The notes beneath the pieces are model-generated. The model was given only the letters and a program-made list of their open reading frames with translations, ran no database searches and was not told where the DNA came from. From positions 1,674,001 through 1,738,000 of the forward strand of contig NC_009523.1 of NCBI RefSeq assembly GCF_000016665.1: 64,000 bases of DNA, given 5' to 3'. The stretch comes from Roseiflexus sp. RS-1 (GTDB lineage Bacteria; Chloroflexota; Chloroflexia; Chloroflexales; Roseiflexaceae). Below, piece after piece: positions 42,309-52,050 of the stretch. Positions within the stretch are counted from its first letter, which is position 1, and the number at the start of each line of letters is the position of its first letter. Made by a program: the position numbers and the translations under genes.

Positions 42309-42603
42309 CGATGGAACCTCCTTTTCACTGATAAGTAAGGATGTGACGGCGGACTCTGGACAGGACCGGGTTGCGGCGTGGGGGTTGGCGTCGGAGTTGG
42401 TTGCGGCGTAGAGGGATCATTCCCCTTCAAACGTTTGACAAAGCTATCAAAAGAACTCAGGCCCTGCACATTGAACGCCAGTCCCATGGCTGCCAGGAGC
42501 GCAAGGCGCACAGCAACTTGCGCGATGGTTTCTACTGCTTCCGCGCCGCCTTCATGGCACCAGCCTGGGGCGCCGGAACACGTGGAGTGAGTAATGCCCT
42601 CAT
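42305..42603 (-). CDS. Pilin-like protein with interrupted N-terminal frame
   Basis: A strong ribosome site (GGAGAAG) precedes ATG 42603, which reads MRALLTPRVPAPQAGAMK and stops after 23 codons. The pilin-like core EGGAEAVETIAQVAVRLALL (Glu at +5), a Thr/Pro linker (PTPTPTPTPQPGP) and the end at 42305 lie one frame away and have no good start. A -1 step within the first 16 codons would join them. So the gene is either frameshifted or recoded. The length given is therefore not a multiple of three. Confidence 0.5.
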
Positions 42604-42794
42604 GCTTCTTCTCCGAATATATACGCAGCCAGATGCTCCCCCTTCCAGCTGCAACATGTCGCTTTGCACAAGGCACATCGTCCAACCTCGTCGCTATAGT
42701 GTGCATTGCCGACACGGGCGCTTCGTTGTTCGTTGCTTACGCTTGTCTGCTGAGGAGATCGTAACAAAACCGCCACGGCTTGCCCAGGCGGTTT

Positions 42795-42811
42795 TGTAAA
42801 CCTTATGTAAC
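42795..42811. promoter_or_regulatory. PhoB-like 11-bp direct-repeat box 5
   Basis: TGTAAAC at 42795 and TGTAAC at 42806, 11 bases apart, about 190 bases before ATG 42603. An inverted repeat (AACCGCC ... GGCGGTT region 42769-42793) overlaps its left side. Confidence 0.62.
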
Positions 42812-42876
42812 AACACCTGATGATGCGATGCGTTGGATGCGCTTATGCAGGTGAAGGCAGGAGTTCTGGCGCAGAT

Positions 42877-43734
42877 CTACACAAACAACGGCGTCATATC
42901 ACGCTCTTCCAGTAGATGTTCCATCTCATCATCGCCTGGTCGCGCCTGGAATCGGCTCGCAGCATCGAGCACACGCGGCAACAACTCGATGTCGCCAACC
43001 GTGTTGAGGAAGACATCCGCACGCCCCAACACCCAGTGTACTGCCAGGTCAATATCCGCCTGATCCTCCAGCGGTGCATACCAGGTGGCATGGCGCCGTT
43101 CGCGCTCGCCCCACGGCGCCTGTGTGATGGCCTTGATCGTCTGCATAGCGACGCCACGCTCACGACAGACGGCGGCCAGCGCCTCGAAATCGGCGGCGTA
43201 CTGCGGGTTCTTCATCAGAATGTAACTGTACGGCAGCAAGACCGAGTCAAATGGGAAACGATCGAGTGCACGTCGATGCTGCGCCGCAACCGTCACACCA
43301 TGACCGGTGATGCCGATGAAGCGAACCAACCCCTGATCACGCGCTTCGATTGCCGCCTCGAGTGCGCCGCCAGGACCAAGCGCCTGTTCCCATTCCTGAG
43401 AATCGACAAGATTGTGGAGCTGGATCAGATCGATCACATCCACCCGCAAGCGTTCGAGGGAACGATGAATTTCATCACGCGCTCGCTGATAGGTGCGTTC
43501 GCCAGTCTTGGTCGCCAGGAAGAATCGTGATCGATGCTCCGCCATCCACGGACCGATGCGCAACTCACTGTCGCCGTAACTCGCTGCTGTGTCGATGTGA
43601 TTGACGCCGTACCGCAACAACAGGTCCAGTGTGCGATCGGCTTCCTCCTGGGTAACGCGGCTGAGCGCCGCCGCGCCGAAGATGGCGCGTGTACTGTGGT
43701 GACCTGTGCGTCCAAAAGGGGCAGTGGCTATCAT
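42877..43734 (-). CDS. Aldo/keto reductase
   Basis: 285 residues from ATG 43734, preceded by AAGGAG; a longer frame runs upstream without a site. [12 protein letters not shown] (~47-58) carries the catalytic Asp and Tyr, LATKTGER (~75-82) the Lys, LIQLHNL (~105) the His of the tetrad. [11 protein letters not shown] and the TIM-barrel strands follow. It reduces carbonyls with NADPH. Divergent from the large glycosyltransferase. Confidence 0.88.
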   Translation of the reverse strand: MIATAPFGRTGHHSTRAIFGAAALSRVTQEEADRTLDLLLRYGVNHIDTAASYGDSELRIGPWMAEHRSRFFLATKTGERTYQRARDEIHRSLERLRVDVIDLIQLHNLVDSQEWEQALGPGGALEAAIEARDQGLVRFIGITGHGVTVAAQHRRALDRFPFDSVLLPYSYILMKNPQYAADFEALAAVCRERGVAMQTIKAITQAPWGERERRHATWYAPLEDQADIDLAVHWVLGRADVFLNTVGDIELLPRVLDAASRFQARPGDDEMEHLLEERDMTPLFV

Positions 43735-43818
43735 GGCGCGACTCCTTTGTTTCCAGACCGTGCATCCTAACGGTACCACAGGTTTACGCACTGTCAAGCA
43801 CAACCTGACCCCGATCCG

Positions 43819-43827
43819 TGCTATAAT
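43819..43827 (+). promoter_or_regulatory. Extended -10 promoter (TGCTATAAT), likely leaderless transcript
   Basis: TG-C-TATAAT ends 8 bases before the GTG at 43836, so a transcript starting at the usual distance would begin at or next to the start codon. Confidence 0.45.
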
Positions 43828-43835
43828 CAAGCGCC

Positions 43836-46538
43836 GTGTCACGTCATCCTGCCAGTCGATCGGTTCCACTGTCGTTGATGCGCTTCGCGAGGACGCTGGC
43901 GCTGGGCGCGCTGACGGCGCTGGTCGGTGTACATCTAGTCTTCTTCGCGATCCGCGCCTGGCACGTTTTGACATTTCCCTATCCGCTCGATTATGGCGAA
44001 GGACCATTACTGGCGCAGGTGAATCATCTGCGGAGCGGCGCATCGCTGCCGCATCTGTACGGCGATCCCGCCCAACCGCCCTATCTGGTCGTCAATTATC
44101 CGCCGGTCTATCTGATCGTCACCTCGCTGGTCGCTCCATTGCTCGATTGGACTCTACCGGGGAGTGCAACAACCCCGCTGGCAGGGCGCCTGGTGACACT
44201 CTGTGCAACGTTAATCTGTGTCCTGTTGATCTGGCGGCTCACCCTACCACCCGATCCGTCGATACGCCGCGCTACAGCGGGACAATCAGGTACGGCGCTT
44301 ATCGTTGCCCTCGCGTTTCTGGCGTTGCCGATTGTGCGTGAATGGAGCGCACTGATGCGCGTTGATCTGCTGGGGGTCTGCCTTGGACTGTGGGGACTGT
44401 TACTGACGCGTCGTTTGTCACGCCTGGCAGCCATCCTGATCGCACTGAGCCTGCTGGTGAAACCGTCGTTGATCGCCGCGCCGGCGGCAGCGCTTGTCTG
44501 GCTCTGGTTTCGTGACCGTCGCCGCGCATTGGAGGTGGCGGCGGGCATGGTCGCTCTCGGAGGCGCTGCCGCCGGCGCGCTCCAGGTTGCTTCTGGCGGC
44601 TGGTTCTGGCTGCATGTCGTCTCCGCCAATGCCAACCCCTGGTCACCGGCGCTTGCCGAGGGGTTCTGGCGGGATCAGGCTGCCATCCTGGGGTCGCTCT
44701 GGCTTGGTGCAGTGTTCGCTGCTGCGCTGATCCTTATGCGCGGTGCGCGCCGGAAAACACGCCAGTCCAATGTTCCCCCTCCTCCTGCGGAAACAGTGTA
44801 CGCGCTCCTCCCAATCGTTTATACCTGCTTCGGCGCGTATGTGGCATTTGGCGTTGGCAAAGTCGGGGCATACGCCAACTATTTTCTCGAATTCTACGCT
44901 GGCGCCATCTGGCTCATCGCAACTGTCATCGCGCAACTGCTCGACACAGATCGCCCGCGCTCCGATGCTCAACACTATTCTGCACAGCCCCCAGAGTTCC
45001 ACGAGCAGCCGGTGGAGGCGCAATCTCCCGCCCTGGCTTCCCGGATTTCGATGATGATCTCCTGGTTCAAAACACTCAATGCACGTCCTCCCGTTGCAAC
45101 CTCGCTGCCAGTGCGCGCTTTTCAACCTGGACTGGAAATCTGGTTTTCGCTTCTAATCCTGCTGCTGCTTGTCGCCGCGCTGATCCGCTACTATCCGCTC
45201 TGGAGCGAAAATCACGTCAAACCATATGGTCTTATCGAGGGGGATAACCCGCCGCGGTTCGCCTTTGGCAGGTACGGCATCTGGCGCGATTTGCAACGCG
45301 AGGAAGAGATTCTCACAACGCTGCGACGTGTGAATACCGTACTGGTGGCGGATGTTCGCACAGTCGGTCAACCGATCGTCACCGACATTCCCGGCATTGC
45401 AGCGCAGGCTGGCGTCCTGTCACGACTCCAGGCGTTCGAGCATCGCCAGTTGTACGATGCCGGACTGCTGGATCAGCGCCCGTTGCTGCGCGATATGGCA
45501 AATGGACGTGTACCGCTGGTTGTGCTCGACTACCTGGGGAACTGGCTGACGCCGGACATGATCACGCTGATCACGCATCGCTATGCGCAGGAAGGTTCAC
45601 GCGGCACATTCGACCTCTATCGACCGGTCGATCCAGGGCAGCGGAGCGATGTCCGGATCGAGATCGGCGCCGATATACGTATCACAGCCGTGTTCCTCAC
45701 ACGTCCCGGCGGTACCAGGTACGATCCTGGCGAACGGATTGCGCTGACGCTGGAATTGAACCGTAACCGTGACGTTGCGGGAGTGTGCGATGTGGTAGTG
45801 TGCCAGGTACAGGTGCGACTTGTCACCCGCGATGGCGCACCCGTTGCTGCCTGGGAACGTCCCCTGGTGTACGGTGCGCTGCGCCCTTCCGACTGGAATG
45901 ATGCAGCGATTCAGCATATGCACACCCTCGATCTGCCCCTCGATCTGCCACCCGGTATGTATCACCTCGCTGTTGCGCTGCGCGCCAACGACGACATGCT
46001 CACCCCGTCACACCCCGTCGCACTGATCGAGGTCGGCGAGTCGGGTGGACGGGTTCTCGGCGAACGCGGCTATTTCGTCCCTGCGCCGCTCTTTGCTGTC
46101 TGGATGGATGCCGGAGGGTACGAAGGACCAGGTGATCCTCTGATGCCTGCTGTGCCTTTTGCCGACGGAGTCCTGCAATGCTTCACGCGCGTATGCTTCC
46201 GTGTCACGGGGAACGAAATAACTCGACTGCCGCTCGGCGAGCTGGCGCTGATCGGCGAAAGCGGTCTGCGACCTGCGCCCCCGGAACCCGGACCGGTGCG
46301 ATCCTTTCCAGAGACAGGGTACGCATTGCGGGGCGCATTTCTGGAAGCATGGGAGATCTATGGAGGGATGGCTGCATTGGGACCACCGATCAGCGATGAG
46401 ATGCTGCGCGGCGCAACGCGCGTCCAATACACGCGCTATGCGCGCCTCGAACGACTGGATGGAGAAACAACCGTTTTGCTGGCGAATCTGGGGGAAGAGC
46501 ACCTGCGACTGCCAGGCATTCCGTATCGGTGGAGGTAG
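43836..46538 (+). CDS. Large membrane glycosyltransferase (GT39/ArnT-like) with C-terminal surface module
   Basis: 900 residues from GTG 43836; ATG 43878 is an alternative. Residues ~10-450 hold about ten membrane helices; [20 protein letters not shown] near residue 45 is the acidic loop 1 of polyprenyl-phosphate-dependent glycosyltransferases. The outer part (~450-750) is beta-rich. The last ~110 residues, with [29 protein letters not shown] and [11 protein letters not shown], form a module common in secreted proteins of this phylum. Probably adds sugars to an envelope polymer. Confidence 0.72.
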   Translation: MSRHPASRSVPLSLMRFARTLALGALTALVGVHLVFFAIRAWHVLTFPYPLDYGEGPLLAQVNHLRSGASLPHLYGDPAQPPYLVVNYPPVYLIVTSLVAPLLDWTLPGSATTPLAGRLVTLCATLICVLLIWRLTLPPDPSIRRATAGQSGTALIVALAFLALPIVREWSALMRVDLLGVCLGLWGLLLTRRLSRLAAILIALSLLVKPSLIAAPAAALVWLWFRDRRRALEVAAGMVALGGAAAGALQVASGGWFWLHVVSANANPWSPALAEGFWRDQAAILGSLWLGAVFAAALILMRGARRKTRQSNVPPPPAETVYALLPIVYTCFGAYVAFGVGKVGAYANYFLEFYAGAIWLIATVIAQLLDTDRPRSDAQHYSAQPPEFHEQPVEAQSPALASRISMMISWFKTLNARPPVATSLPVRAFQPGLEIWFSLLILLLLVAALIRYYPLWSENHVKPYGLIEGDNPPRFAFGRYGIWRDLQREEEILTTLRRVNTVLVADVRTVGQPIVTDIPGIAAQAGVLSRLQAFEHRQLYDAGLLDQRPLLRDMANGRVPLVVLDYLGNWLTPDMITLITHRYAQEGSRGTFDLYRPVDPGQRSDVRIEIGADIRITAVFLTRPGGTRYDPGERIALTLELNRNRDVAGVCDVVVCQVQVRLVTRDGAPVAAWERPLVYGALRPSDWNDAAIQHMHTLDLPLDLPPGMYHLAVALRANDDMLTPSHPVALIEVGESGGRVLGERGYFVPAPLFAVWMDAGGYEGPGDPLMPAVPFADGVLQCFTRVCFRVTGNEITRLPLGELALIGESGLRPAPPEPGPVRSFPETGYALRGAFLEAWEIYGGMAALGPPISDEMLRGATRVQYTRYARLERLDGETTVLLANLGEEHLRLPGIPYRWR

Positions 46539-46745
46539 AACGTTCAGCCTTCAACCTTCAACCCTCGGTTCGCTTGTTTTCATTCAAGGCTCCCTGATGC
46601 CATAAAACGGGGGCATCCTCGCAGCCAGGTCGTTATTTGTCAAGTCGCAGAACGCATCAGGAAGCCATCCGTCAAAAAAATGAGCGAACGGTGAGTTCAA
46701 CCCTCAACCTTCAACCTTCCAACCTTCCAACCTTCAACCTTCAAC
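46530..46745. repeat. Short CTTCAAC heptamer arrays and spacer
   Basis: 46530-46565 and 46693-46745 are short runs of AACCTTC units at the 3' ends of two converging genes; the second supplies sequence just past the Uma2 stop. No gene between. Confidence 0.8.
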
Positions 46746-47295
46746 CGCCAAACAACGCCTCGACCGGGACGGCGAACCCCGGCAGCACATCCCCGCCCTC
46801 CAGCGTATCGCCGGGGCGCAGCACCTGCACCTCGCGCAGCGAGCGGTACACCGTCACCGTGCGCGTTCGCGGACGCACAATCCAGACCATCCGCGTGCCG
46901 GCTTCCAGATAGTCGAGCACCTTCGCCTCCACCTCTTCCGCCGTATCGTGCGGCGACACCACCTCGACCGCCAGGTCGGGCGGACCCTCGAAAAAGCCGG
47001 TGCGTCCGCGCTGCTGCGCCGCCCGTTCCGCCGTGACGAACGCCACATCCGGCGCGCGCACCGTATCTGGGTTGCGCGCCAGAACAAATCCGGTTTCCGC
47101 AGCGTAGGTCACACCGGCACCCCGTTCTCGCGCAAACGCGTGGATCAGTGCGCCCAGGTTCATTGCCGTCTCGCCGTGCTCCGCTCCTGCTGGCGCCATG
47201 GTGATCACCTCGCCGCGCACCAGTTCGACCCGCTGCTCGCCCAACGCCATCCGCTCCAACTCTTCTGCGGTGATCGTCATTGTTGCGCTGCTCAT
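46741..47295 (-). CDS. Uma2-family (DUF820) endonuclease-like protein, copy 1
   Basis: 184 residues from ATG 47295, with GGAGGGG upstream. ITAEELERMALGEQRVELVR opens the family; PDLAVEVVSPHDTAEEVEAK near residue 110 is the PD-(D/E)XK-like core with Asp, Glu and Lys. Uma2 proteins are abundant in Cyanobacteria and Chloroflexota and of unclear function. Nearly identical to the copy at 47901 except for residues ~39-65. Confidence 0.88.
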   Translation of the reverse strand: MSSATMTITAEELERMALGEQRVELVRGEVITMAPAGAEHGETAMNLGALIHAFARERGAGVTYAAETGFVLARNPDTVRAPDVAFVTAERAAQQRGRTGFFEGPPDLAVEVVSPHDTAEEVEAKVLDYLEAGTRMVWIVRPRTRTVTVYRSLREVQVLRPGDTLEGGDVLPGFAVPVEALFGG

Positions 47296-47461
47296 ACAAC
47301 CCCTCCGCCTGTCCTTCAACGCAGACAAGGACGCCTGTTCGCCCGAACGCACTGTCCGGCAGGTGTGGGCGCCTGCGCGCCATTGCGGGCGTGGACGCCC
47401 GCGCACCCAGGCAGGCGCTCTCGACCGTGCGCCGTTGCGGGCGTGATGAAGATTGAGAATA

Positions 47462-47637
47462 TATAGCAGTTCTCAGATACGTTGACCCCTGTCCAGGTCT
47501 ACCGTGTCGTGCGAGGCGCCCGTTTCCGGCGAAGTGTAGACCGAAATGTATTTCGGTCGCCGCGTGGGGCGCGCAATTCCCAGGAGCGTTCAACCTCGTC
47601 TCGTCCAACAGGTTCAACCTTTGTGAGAACTCCTATA
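47462..47637. repeat. MITE, TATAGCAGTTCTCA family
   Basis: Ends TATAGCAGTTCTCAGATACG and, inverted, TTGTGAGAACTCCTATA; about 176 bases. Inside: GTAGACCGAAATGTATTTCGGTC, a short palindrome common to all copies. Confidence 0.78.
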
Positions 47638-47660
47638 ATCTGGTATTCCCGTCGGGCTGA

Positions 47661-47845
47661 TGGAGATTGAGAATTTATTCCGCTATCCCGCGCTAGCCGT
47701 GGGGCTGAAGCCCTCGGCTAGCCAGGGCGAAGCCCGCCTGCGCGGGCTGTAGCGGATTATTTATTCAAAGACCATAATCCCTCGGCTAGCCAGGGCGAAG
47801 CCCGCCTGCGCGGGCTATACCGGATTTAATTCACAAAGATTATCA
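47661..47845. repeat. Palindromic intergenic repeat B, one full and one partial copy
   Basis: GGAGATTGAGAATTTATTCC at the left, GGGGCTGAAGCCCTCGGCTA and AGCCCGCCTGCGCGGGCT hairpins, and TTATTTATTCAAAGACCATA at the right; the hairpin part is then repeated once. Confidence 0.78.
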
Positions 47846-47900
47846 ACGTTCAACCTTGCAATGCCCAACGCTCAACCTTTAACCTTCCAACCTTCGACGT

Positions 47901-48455
47901 TCAACCTTCAAAAATCGCCCCGACCGGGACGGCGAACCCCGGCAGCACATCCCCGCCCTCCAGCGTATCGCCGGGGCGCAGCACCTGCACCTCACGCAGC
48001 GAGCGGTACACCGTCACCGTGCGCGTTCGCGGACGCACAATCCAGACCATCCGCGTCCCGGCTTCCAGATAGTCGAGCACCTTCGCCTCCACCTCTTCTG
48101 CGGTATCGTGCGGCGACACCACCTCGACCGCCAGGTCGGGCGGACCCTCGAAAAAGCCGGTGCGTCCGCGCTGCTGCGCCGCCCGTTCCGCCGTGACGAA
48201 CGCCACATCCGGCGCGCGCACCGTATCTGGGTTGCGCGCCAGAACAAATCCGGTTTCCGCAGCGTACAGCGAACCGAGACTATGGGCGCGAACAAACTGA
48301 AACAGCACACCGAAGGTAAATCCCGCAATCTCGCCGTGTTCCGCTCCTGCTGGCGCCATGGTGATCACCTCGCCGCGCACCAGTTCGACCCGCTGCTCAC
48401 CCAACGCCATCCGCTCCAACTCTTCTGCGGTGATCGTCGTTGTTGCGCTGGTCAT
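47901..48455 (-). CDS. Uma2-family (DUF820) endonuclease-like protein, copy 2
   Basis: 184 residues from ATG 48455. Same as copy 1 from MTITAEELERM-type start through AGAEHGE (~38) and from YAAETGFVLARNPDTVRAPD (~66) to the end, apart from the last few residues. The window ~39-65 is unrelated (IAGFTFGVLFQFVRAHSLGS here against TAMNLGALIHAFARERGAGV). This is the mark of segmental gene conversion between paralogues. The function is as unclear as for copy 1. Confidence 0.88.
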   Translation of the reverse strand: MTSATTTITAEELERMALGEQRVELVRGEVITMAPAGAEHGEIAGFTFGVLFQFVRAHSLGSLYAAETGFVLARNPDTVRAPDVAFVTAERAAQQRGRTGFFEGPPDLAVEVVSPHDTAEEVEAKVLDYLEAGTRMVWIVRPRTRTVTVYRSLREVQVLRPGDTLEGGDVLPGFAVPVGAIFEG

Positions 48456-48527
48456 GCCTTCATCCCTCCACAACGGGTGGAAGAACCGCGAACCGGGAGC
48501 CCTGGTTTGCACCCTGTGCGGCGTGTA

Positions 48528-48735
48528 TAACGTTCAACCTTCAACCTTCAACCTTCAACGCCCAACGCCCAACCTTCAACCTTCAACGCCCAACGCCCAA
48601 CCTTCAACCTTCAACACCCAACGCCCAACCTTCAACCTTCAACACCCAACGCCCAACCTTCAACACCCAACGCCCAACCTTCCAACCTTCAACCTTCAAC
48701 CTTCCAACCTTCCAACCTTCAACCTTCAACCCTCT
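48528..48735. repeat. Heptanucleotide array, CTTCAAC/CCCAACG type
   Basis: About 30 units of AACCTTC, AACGCCC and AACACCC, ending 2-3 bases from the stop of the GT2 gene at 48738. Confidence 0.9.
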
Positions 48736-48737
48736 AA

Positions 48738-49568
48738 TTACCGCGTATCAACGGTTTTGCGCGCTGGTTCCTCCACGACCGTTGCCAGCGGTGCATCGAG
48801 ACCGGTGTACATGCCGCGTAATGCATACCAGCGCACTTTCAACACATCGCGCAGATTGCGCCACGAATCGCGCAACGGGTTGACCTTCGTCTCCTCGCCG
48901 TACTGCCACACCACCGGAACCTCGGCAATGCGGTATCCACGTCGAACCGCCAGATAGAGCAGTTCGACATCATAGGCAGTTACTGCGGCGCCATCGACAC
49001 ACGGCGCATTATCATCATAAATGCGCACTCTTCGGAAGAGATCAAATGCTACGGCCCGTCGCAGCGCCTTGAAACCACACTGGGTATCTTGAATGCCTCC
49101 AACCGCCACCAGGCGTACAATCGTATTGAAGACTCGTCCCATAACGTGGCGGTACCACGGCTCGCCGATCCGCCGTGCCCCGATACCCTCGCGTGACCCG
49201 ATCGCCAGATCGTAGCCGCTCTCCAGGTACCGCCGCAGACGATCCCACTCTTCAATCGGCGTCGCCAGGTCGGCATCGCAGAGCAGGATGTACTCGCCGC
49301 GTGCCATCAGCGTGCCAGCGCGCACCGCATACCCCTTGCCCCTGTGATCCAGTCTCAACAGGAAGAGGTTACGATGGGCGTCGAGCAGACGATCAACATA
49401 CGCGGCGGTTCCATCGGAACTGCCATCATCCGCAACGATCACTTCAGACGTATAGGGTTGCTGCGACAGATAATCGAGGATGCGCCTCAACGTCGTCGGT
49501 AATCGGCGCTCTTCGTTGTACGCCGGTATGACGACCGAAAGGTAGGGAGAAGGATCGAGATTGGTCAC
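48738..49568 (-). CDS. GT2 glycosyltransferase (dolichyl-phosphate-sugar synthase-like)
   Basis: 276 residues from the GTG at 49568, chosen because AAGGAG lies 6 bases before it; GTG 49574 overlaps that site. SVVIPAYNEERRLPTTLRRI opens the GT-A fold, VIVADDGSSDGT and LLCDADLATPIEEW hold the metal-binding acidic residues (DAD). GFKALRRAVAFDLF and a possible amphipathic C-terminal part resemble dolichyl-phosphate glucosyltransferases. It probably loads a lipid carrier with sugar for the nearby membrane transferases. It overlaps closely with the upstream GT2 gene. Confidence 0.87.
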   Translation of the reverse strand: MTNLDPSPYLSVVIPAYNEERRLPTTLRRILDYLSQQPYTSEVIVADDGSSDGTAAYVDRLLDAHRNLFLLRLDHRGKGYAVRAGTLMARGEYILLCDADLATPIEEWDRLRRYLESGYDLAIGSREGIGARRIGEPWYRHVMGRVFNTIVRLVAVGGIQDTQCGFKALRRAVAFDLFRRVRIYDDNAPCVDGAAVTAYDVELLYLAVRRGYRIAEVPVVWQYGEETKVNPLRDSWRNLRDVLKVRWYALRGMYTGLDAPLATVVEEPARKTVDTR

Positions 49569-49577
49569 CGTCACTCC

Positions 49578-50516
49578 TTAATAACGTGTTTCGACGACAA
49601 GGCGATCGGCATACCTTTCCCGGCTGCGACGCCGTTTGCGCAAAAACTGCGGCAATGCCCGTAATCCGTCTATCTGACCACGCAAACGGGCGCGCGCTGC
49701 GGGTTCGCGAATATGCCAGATCGAATGAAACGCAAAACCGATCTGTGACCAGAGCAGAAGGGGCCAGTAGCGCCGCGCTTGCGTCGTTGGCATGTTCTTT
49801 GCCCATACAAGCATAAAATTGCGCCCGCAGTAGTAACTTGCCAGCGCACCGCCACCCGTTGCACTCAATCGATGATACACCACTGCACGTGGCACATAGA
49901 CGGTGCGCATGCCACGCAATCTGGCGCGCACATTCAGATCGACATCTTCACAGTACATGACCAGGTCTTCATCAAACACCCGACCCTGCTCAGCCAGTTC
50001 TTCCAGCGCTGCCCGGCGGTATGCCGCAGCGCCCGCACATGGTCCGAATACCTCTTCCATCACATCGAACTGACCAATATCACGCTGCCAGACCCCGCGA
50101 CTCCCCGGAACACCGTCCAGACGATAGTAATCGCCTGCCGAATGAAAATGATCACGGCGGTCGAAGAGCATCAACTTACTGGCAGCGAACGCATATGCAG
50201 GATATCGGTCCAGTGCGCCAATCAGGTGTTCTAGCCAGCGCGGATGCGCTTCGGTATCATTGTTCAGCAGCACCACATACTCGCCGCCGGTCGCCTCGAT
50301 CCCCGCATTGACTGCTGCTGCCAGCCCACGGTTGCGCGGCAGGGCAATCACCTGCACTTCGGGGTAACGCCGCCGCACCAGCGCCACCGAGTCGTCCGTG
50401 CTGCCATCGTCAACCACAACCACGCAGAAATCGCGCCGCGTCTGCGCCCGCAGCGAGTCGAGACATGTCGGCAATAACGCGGCGCCGTTGTAGTTTGGAA
50501 TGATGATATCAATCAT
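49578..50516 (-). CDS. GT2 glycosyltransferase (rhamnosyltransferase-like)
   Basis: 312 residues. MIDIIIPNYNGAALLPTCLD, VVVDDGSTDDSVAL and YVVLLNNDTEAHPRWLEHLI carry the GT-A signatures, and MYCEDVDLNVRARLRGMRTV near residue 195 is the ED-x-D motif of the WcaE/rhamnosyl group. A rmlD gene lies nearby on the same strand, which supports a rhamnose-related role. The ATG abuts a GAGAACC heptamer array and shows no ribosome site. The ribosome site of the next gene overlaps its stop. Confidence 0.88.
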   Translation of the reverse strand: MIDIIIPNYNGAALLPTCLDSLRAQTRRDFCVVVVDDGSTDDSVALVRRRYPEVQVIALPRNRGLAAAVNAGIEATGGEYVVLLNNDTEAHPRWLEHLIGALDRYPAYAFAASKLMLFDRRDHFHSAGDYYRLDGVPGSRGVWQRDIGQFDVMEEVFGPCAGAAAYRRAALEELAEQGRVFDEDLVMYCEDVDLNVRARLRGMRTVYVPRAVVYHRLSATGGGALASYYCGRNFMLVWAKNMPTTQARRYWPLLLWSQIGFAFHSIWHIREPAARARLRGQIDGLRALPQFLRKRRRSRERYADRLVVETRY

Positions 50517-50519
50517 GGA

Positions 50520-50960
50520 GAACCAGGAACCGAGAACCGAGAACTAAGAACTAAGAACTGAGAACTGAGAACCGGGTTCAACGTTCCAACCTTCAACGTT
50601 CAACGTTCCAACCTTCAACGTTCAACGTTCCAACCTTCAACGTTCAACGTTCCAGCCTTCAACGTTCAACGTTCCAGCCTTCAACCTTATAACGTTCCAA
50701 CCTTCAACCTTCAACGTTCCAACCTTCAACGTTCAACGTTCCAACCTTATAACGTTCCAACCTTCAACCTTCAACGTTCCAACCTTCAACGTTCAACGTT
50801 CCAACCTTCAACCTTATAACGTTCCAACCTTCAACCTTCAACGTTCCAACCTTCAACCTTCAACGTTCCAACCTTCAACCTTCAACGTTCCAACCTTCAA
50901 CCTTCAACGTTCCAACCTTCAACCTTCAACCTTCCAACCTTCAACCTTCAACCTTCAACA
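50520..50960. repeat. Long heptanucleotide array (GAGAACC block then AACGTTC/AACCTTC block)
   Basis: 50520-50575 has TTCTCGG-type units (here as GAGAACC), and 50576-50960 about 55 units of AACGTTC, AACCTTC and occasional ATAACGTTCC variants. The right end writes the last residues of RmlD. Confidence 0.92.
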
Positions 50961-51786
50961 CTCCCTCAACATACTCTGCCAGCGCCTCTTCCCACGGTCG
51001 CAACCGGATGCCCAGATCGGCGGCGGCGAAATTGCGCAGCGGCGTGTAGGGCGGCACTTTGCTGGCGCGCGGATATTCTGCCAGTGTAATCGGTTGCAAC
51101 GCAACATCGTCGCGCCCCGCCAGCCGCAACGTCGCCGCTGCAAACTCGTAGCGCGAACAGGATCCTTCGTTCACCAGATGGTACGTTCCGTAGCAGGAGG
51201 TTTCGATCAGTCGTGCAACCGCTTCGGCAGCATCCGGCGCACAGGTCGGGCTGCCGATCTCGTCGGCAACCATCGCAATCTGATTGCGTTCACGTGCCAG
51301 ACGGAGGACGGTGCGGACAAAGTTGCGCTCGCCGCCGAAGAGCCAGGCAACGCGCACAATGTAGAAACGGTGCAATAGTTCACGCACCGCCTGCTCACCA
51401 GCCCATTTCGAGTACCCATACGGGTTGATCGGTGCGGGACGATCATACTCCAGATATGGCGCCGTCGCTGTGCCGTTGAAGACCTCGTTGGTGCTGATAT
51501 ATACGAGTGGTGCATCGAGCAATTGACACGCCAGCGCAACGTAGCGCGTTCCGAGAGCATTGACGCGATAGGCGCGATCAGGGTCGTGGGCGCACCCATC
51601 GACATTGGTGTACGCTGCGGGGTGAATGACACACTGTGCATCGGTTGCCACAAGACGTTGCACGCAGTCGGGATGTTCCAGGTCCAGATCGGCATGACTC
51701 AACGGTACGACCTCGTGGACGCCGCACAATGCACGTTGCAACGCTTTCCCGAGTTGTCCGCTGGCGCCGGTTACTGCAATGCGCAT
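50941..51786 (-). CDS. rfbD: dTDP-4-dehydrorhamnose reductase
   Basis: 281 residues. MRIAVTGASGQLGKALQRAL is the Rossmann TGxxGQLG motif, VIHPAAYTNVDGCAHDPDRA near residue 53, and YGYSKWAGEQAV near residue 125 the YxxxK catalytic pair, all as in RmlD. It makes dTDP-L-rhamnose for envelope glycans and fits with the rhamnosyltransferase-like GT2. The C terminus GVLKVEG is array-derived, as in the oxidoreductase beta subunit. The last four residues are thus recent. Confidence 0.88.
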   Translation of the reverse strand: MRIAVTGASGQLGKALQRALCGVHEVVPLSHADLDLEHPDCVQRLVATDAQCVIHPAAYTNVDGCAHDPDRAYRVNALGTRYVALACQLLDAPLVYISTNEVFNGTATAPYLEYDRPAPINPYGYSKWAGEQAVRELLHRFYIVRVAWLFGGERNFVRTVLRLARERNQIAMVADEIGSPTCAPDAAEAVARLIETSCYGTYHLVNEGSCSRYEFAAATLRLAGRDDVALQPITLAEYPRASKVPPYTPLRNFAAADLGIRLRPWEEALAEYVEGVLKVEG

Positions 51787-52050
51787 GCCGCCTCCTCGTT
51801 GAATCCATCCACGTCATGGTATCATAGAAGATTGGCGCGTGAGCGTCAAGGATGGGGATGAGTCCGCTCTGTTTAATCTGTTTCTCAGGTACAATACAGA
51901 TGTGAGGGGTGAGACGAGCGACGACGCAGGGGCGCAGCGGTGCTGCGCCCCTGTACCGGCAGCGGGAGCAGTGGCGGGGTGGCAGTGAGCGGCGAGCGGC
52001 GTGAGGAGCGAGGCGCGAGGGGATGATGCGAGAGGCGAGAGGGACTGAAG

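Noticed and set aside
50576..50960. Possible CRISPR array
   Set aside because: Units are 7 bp with no unique spacers; no cas genes in the window.
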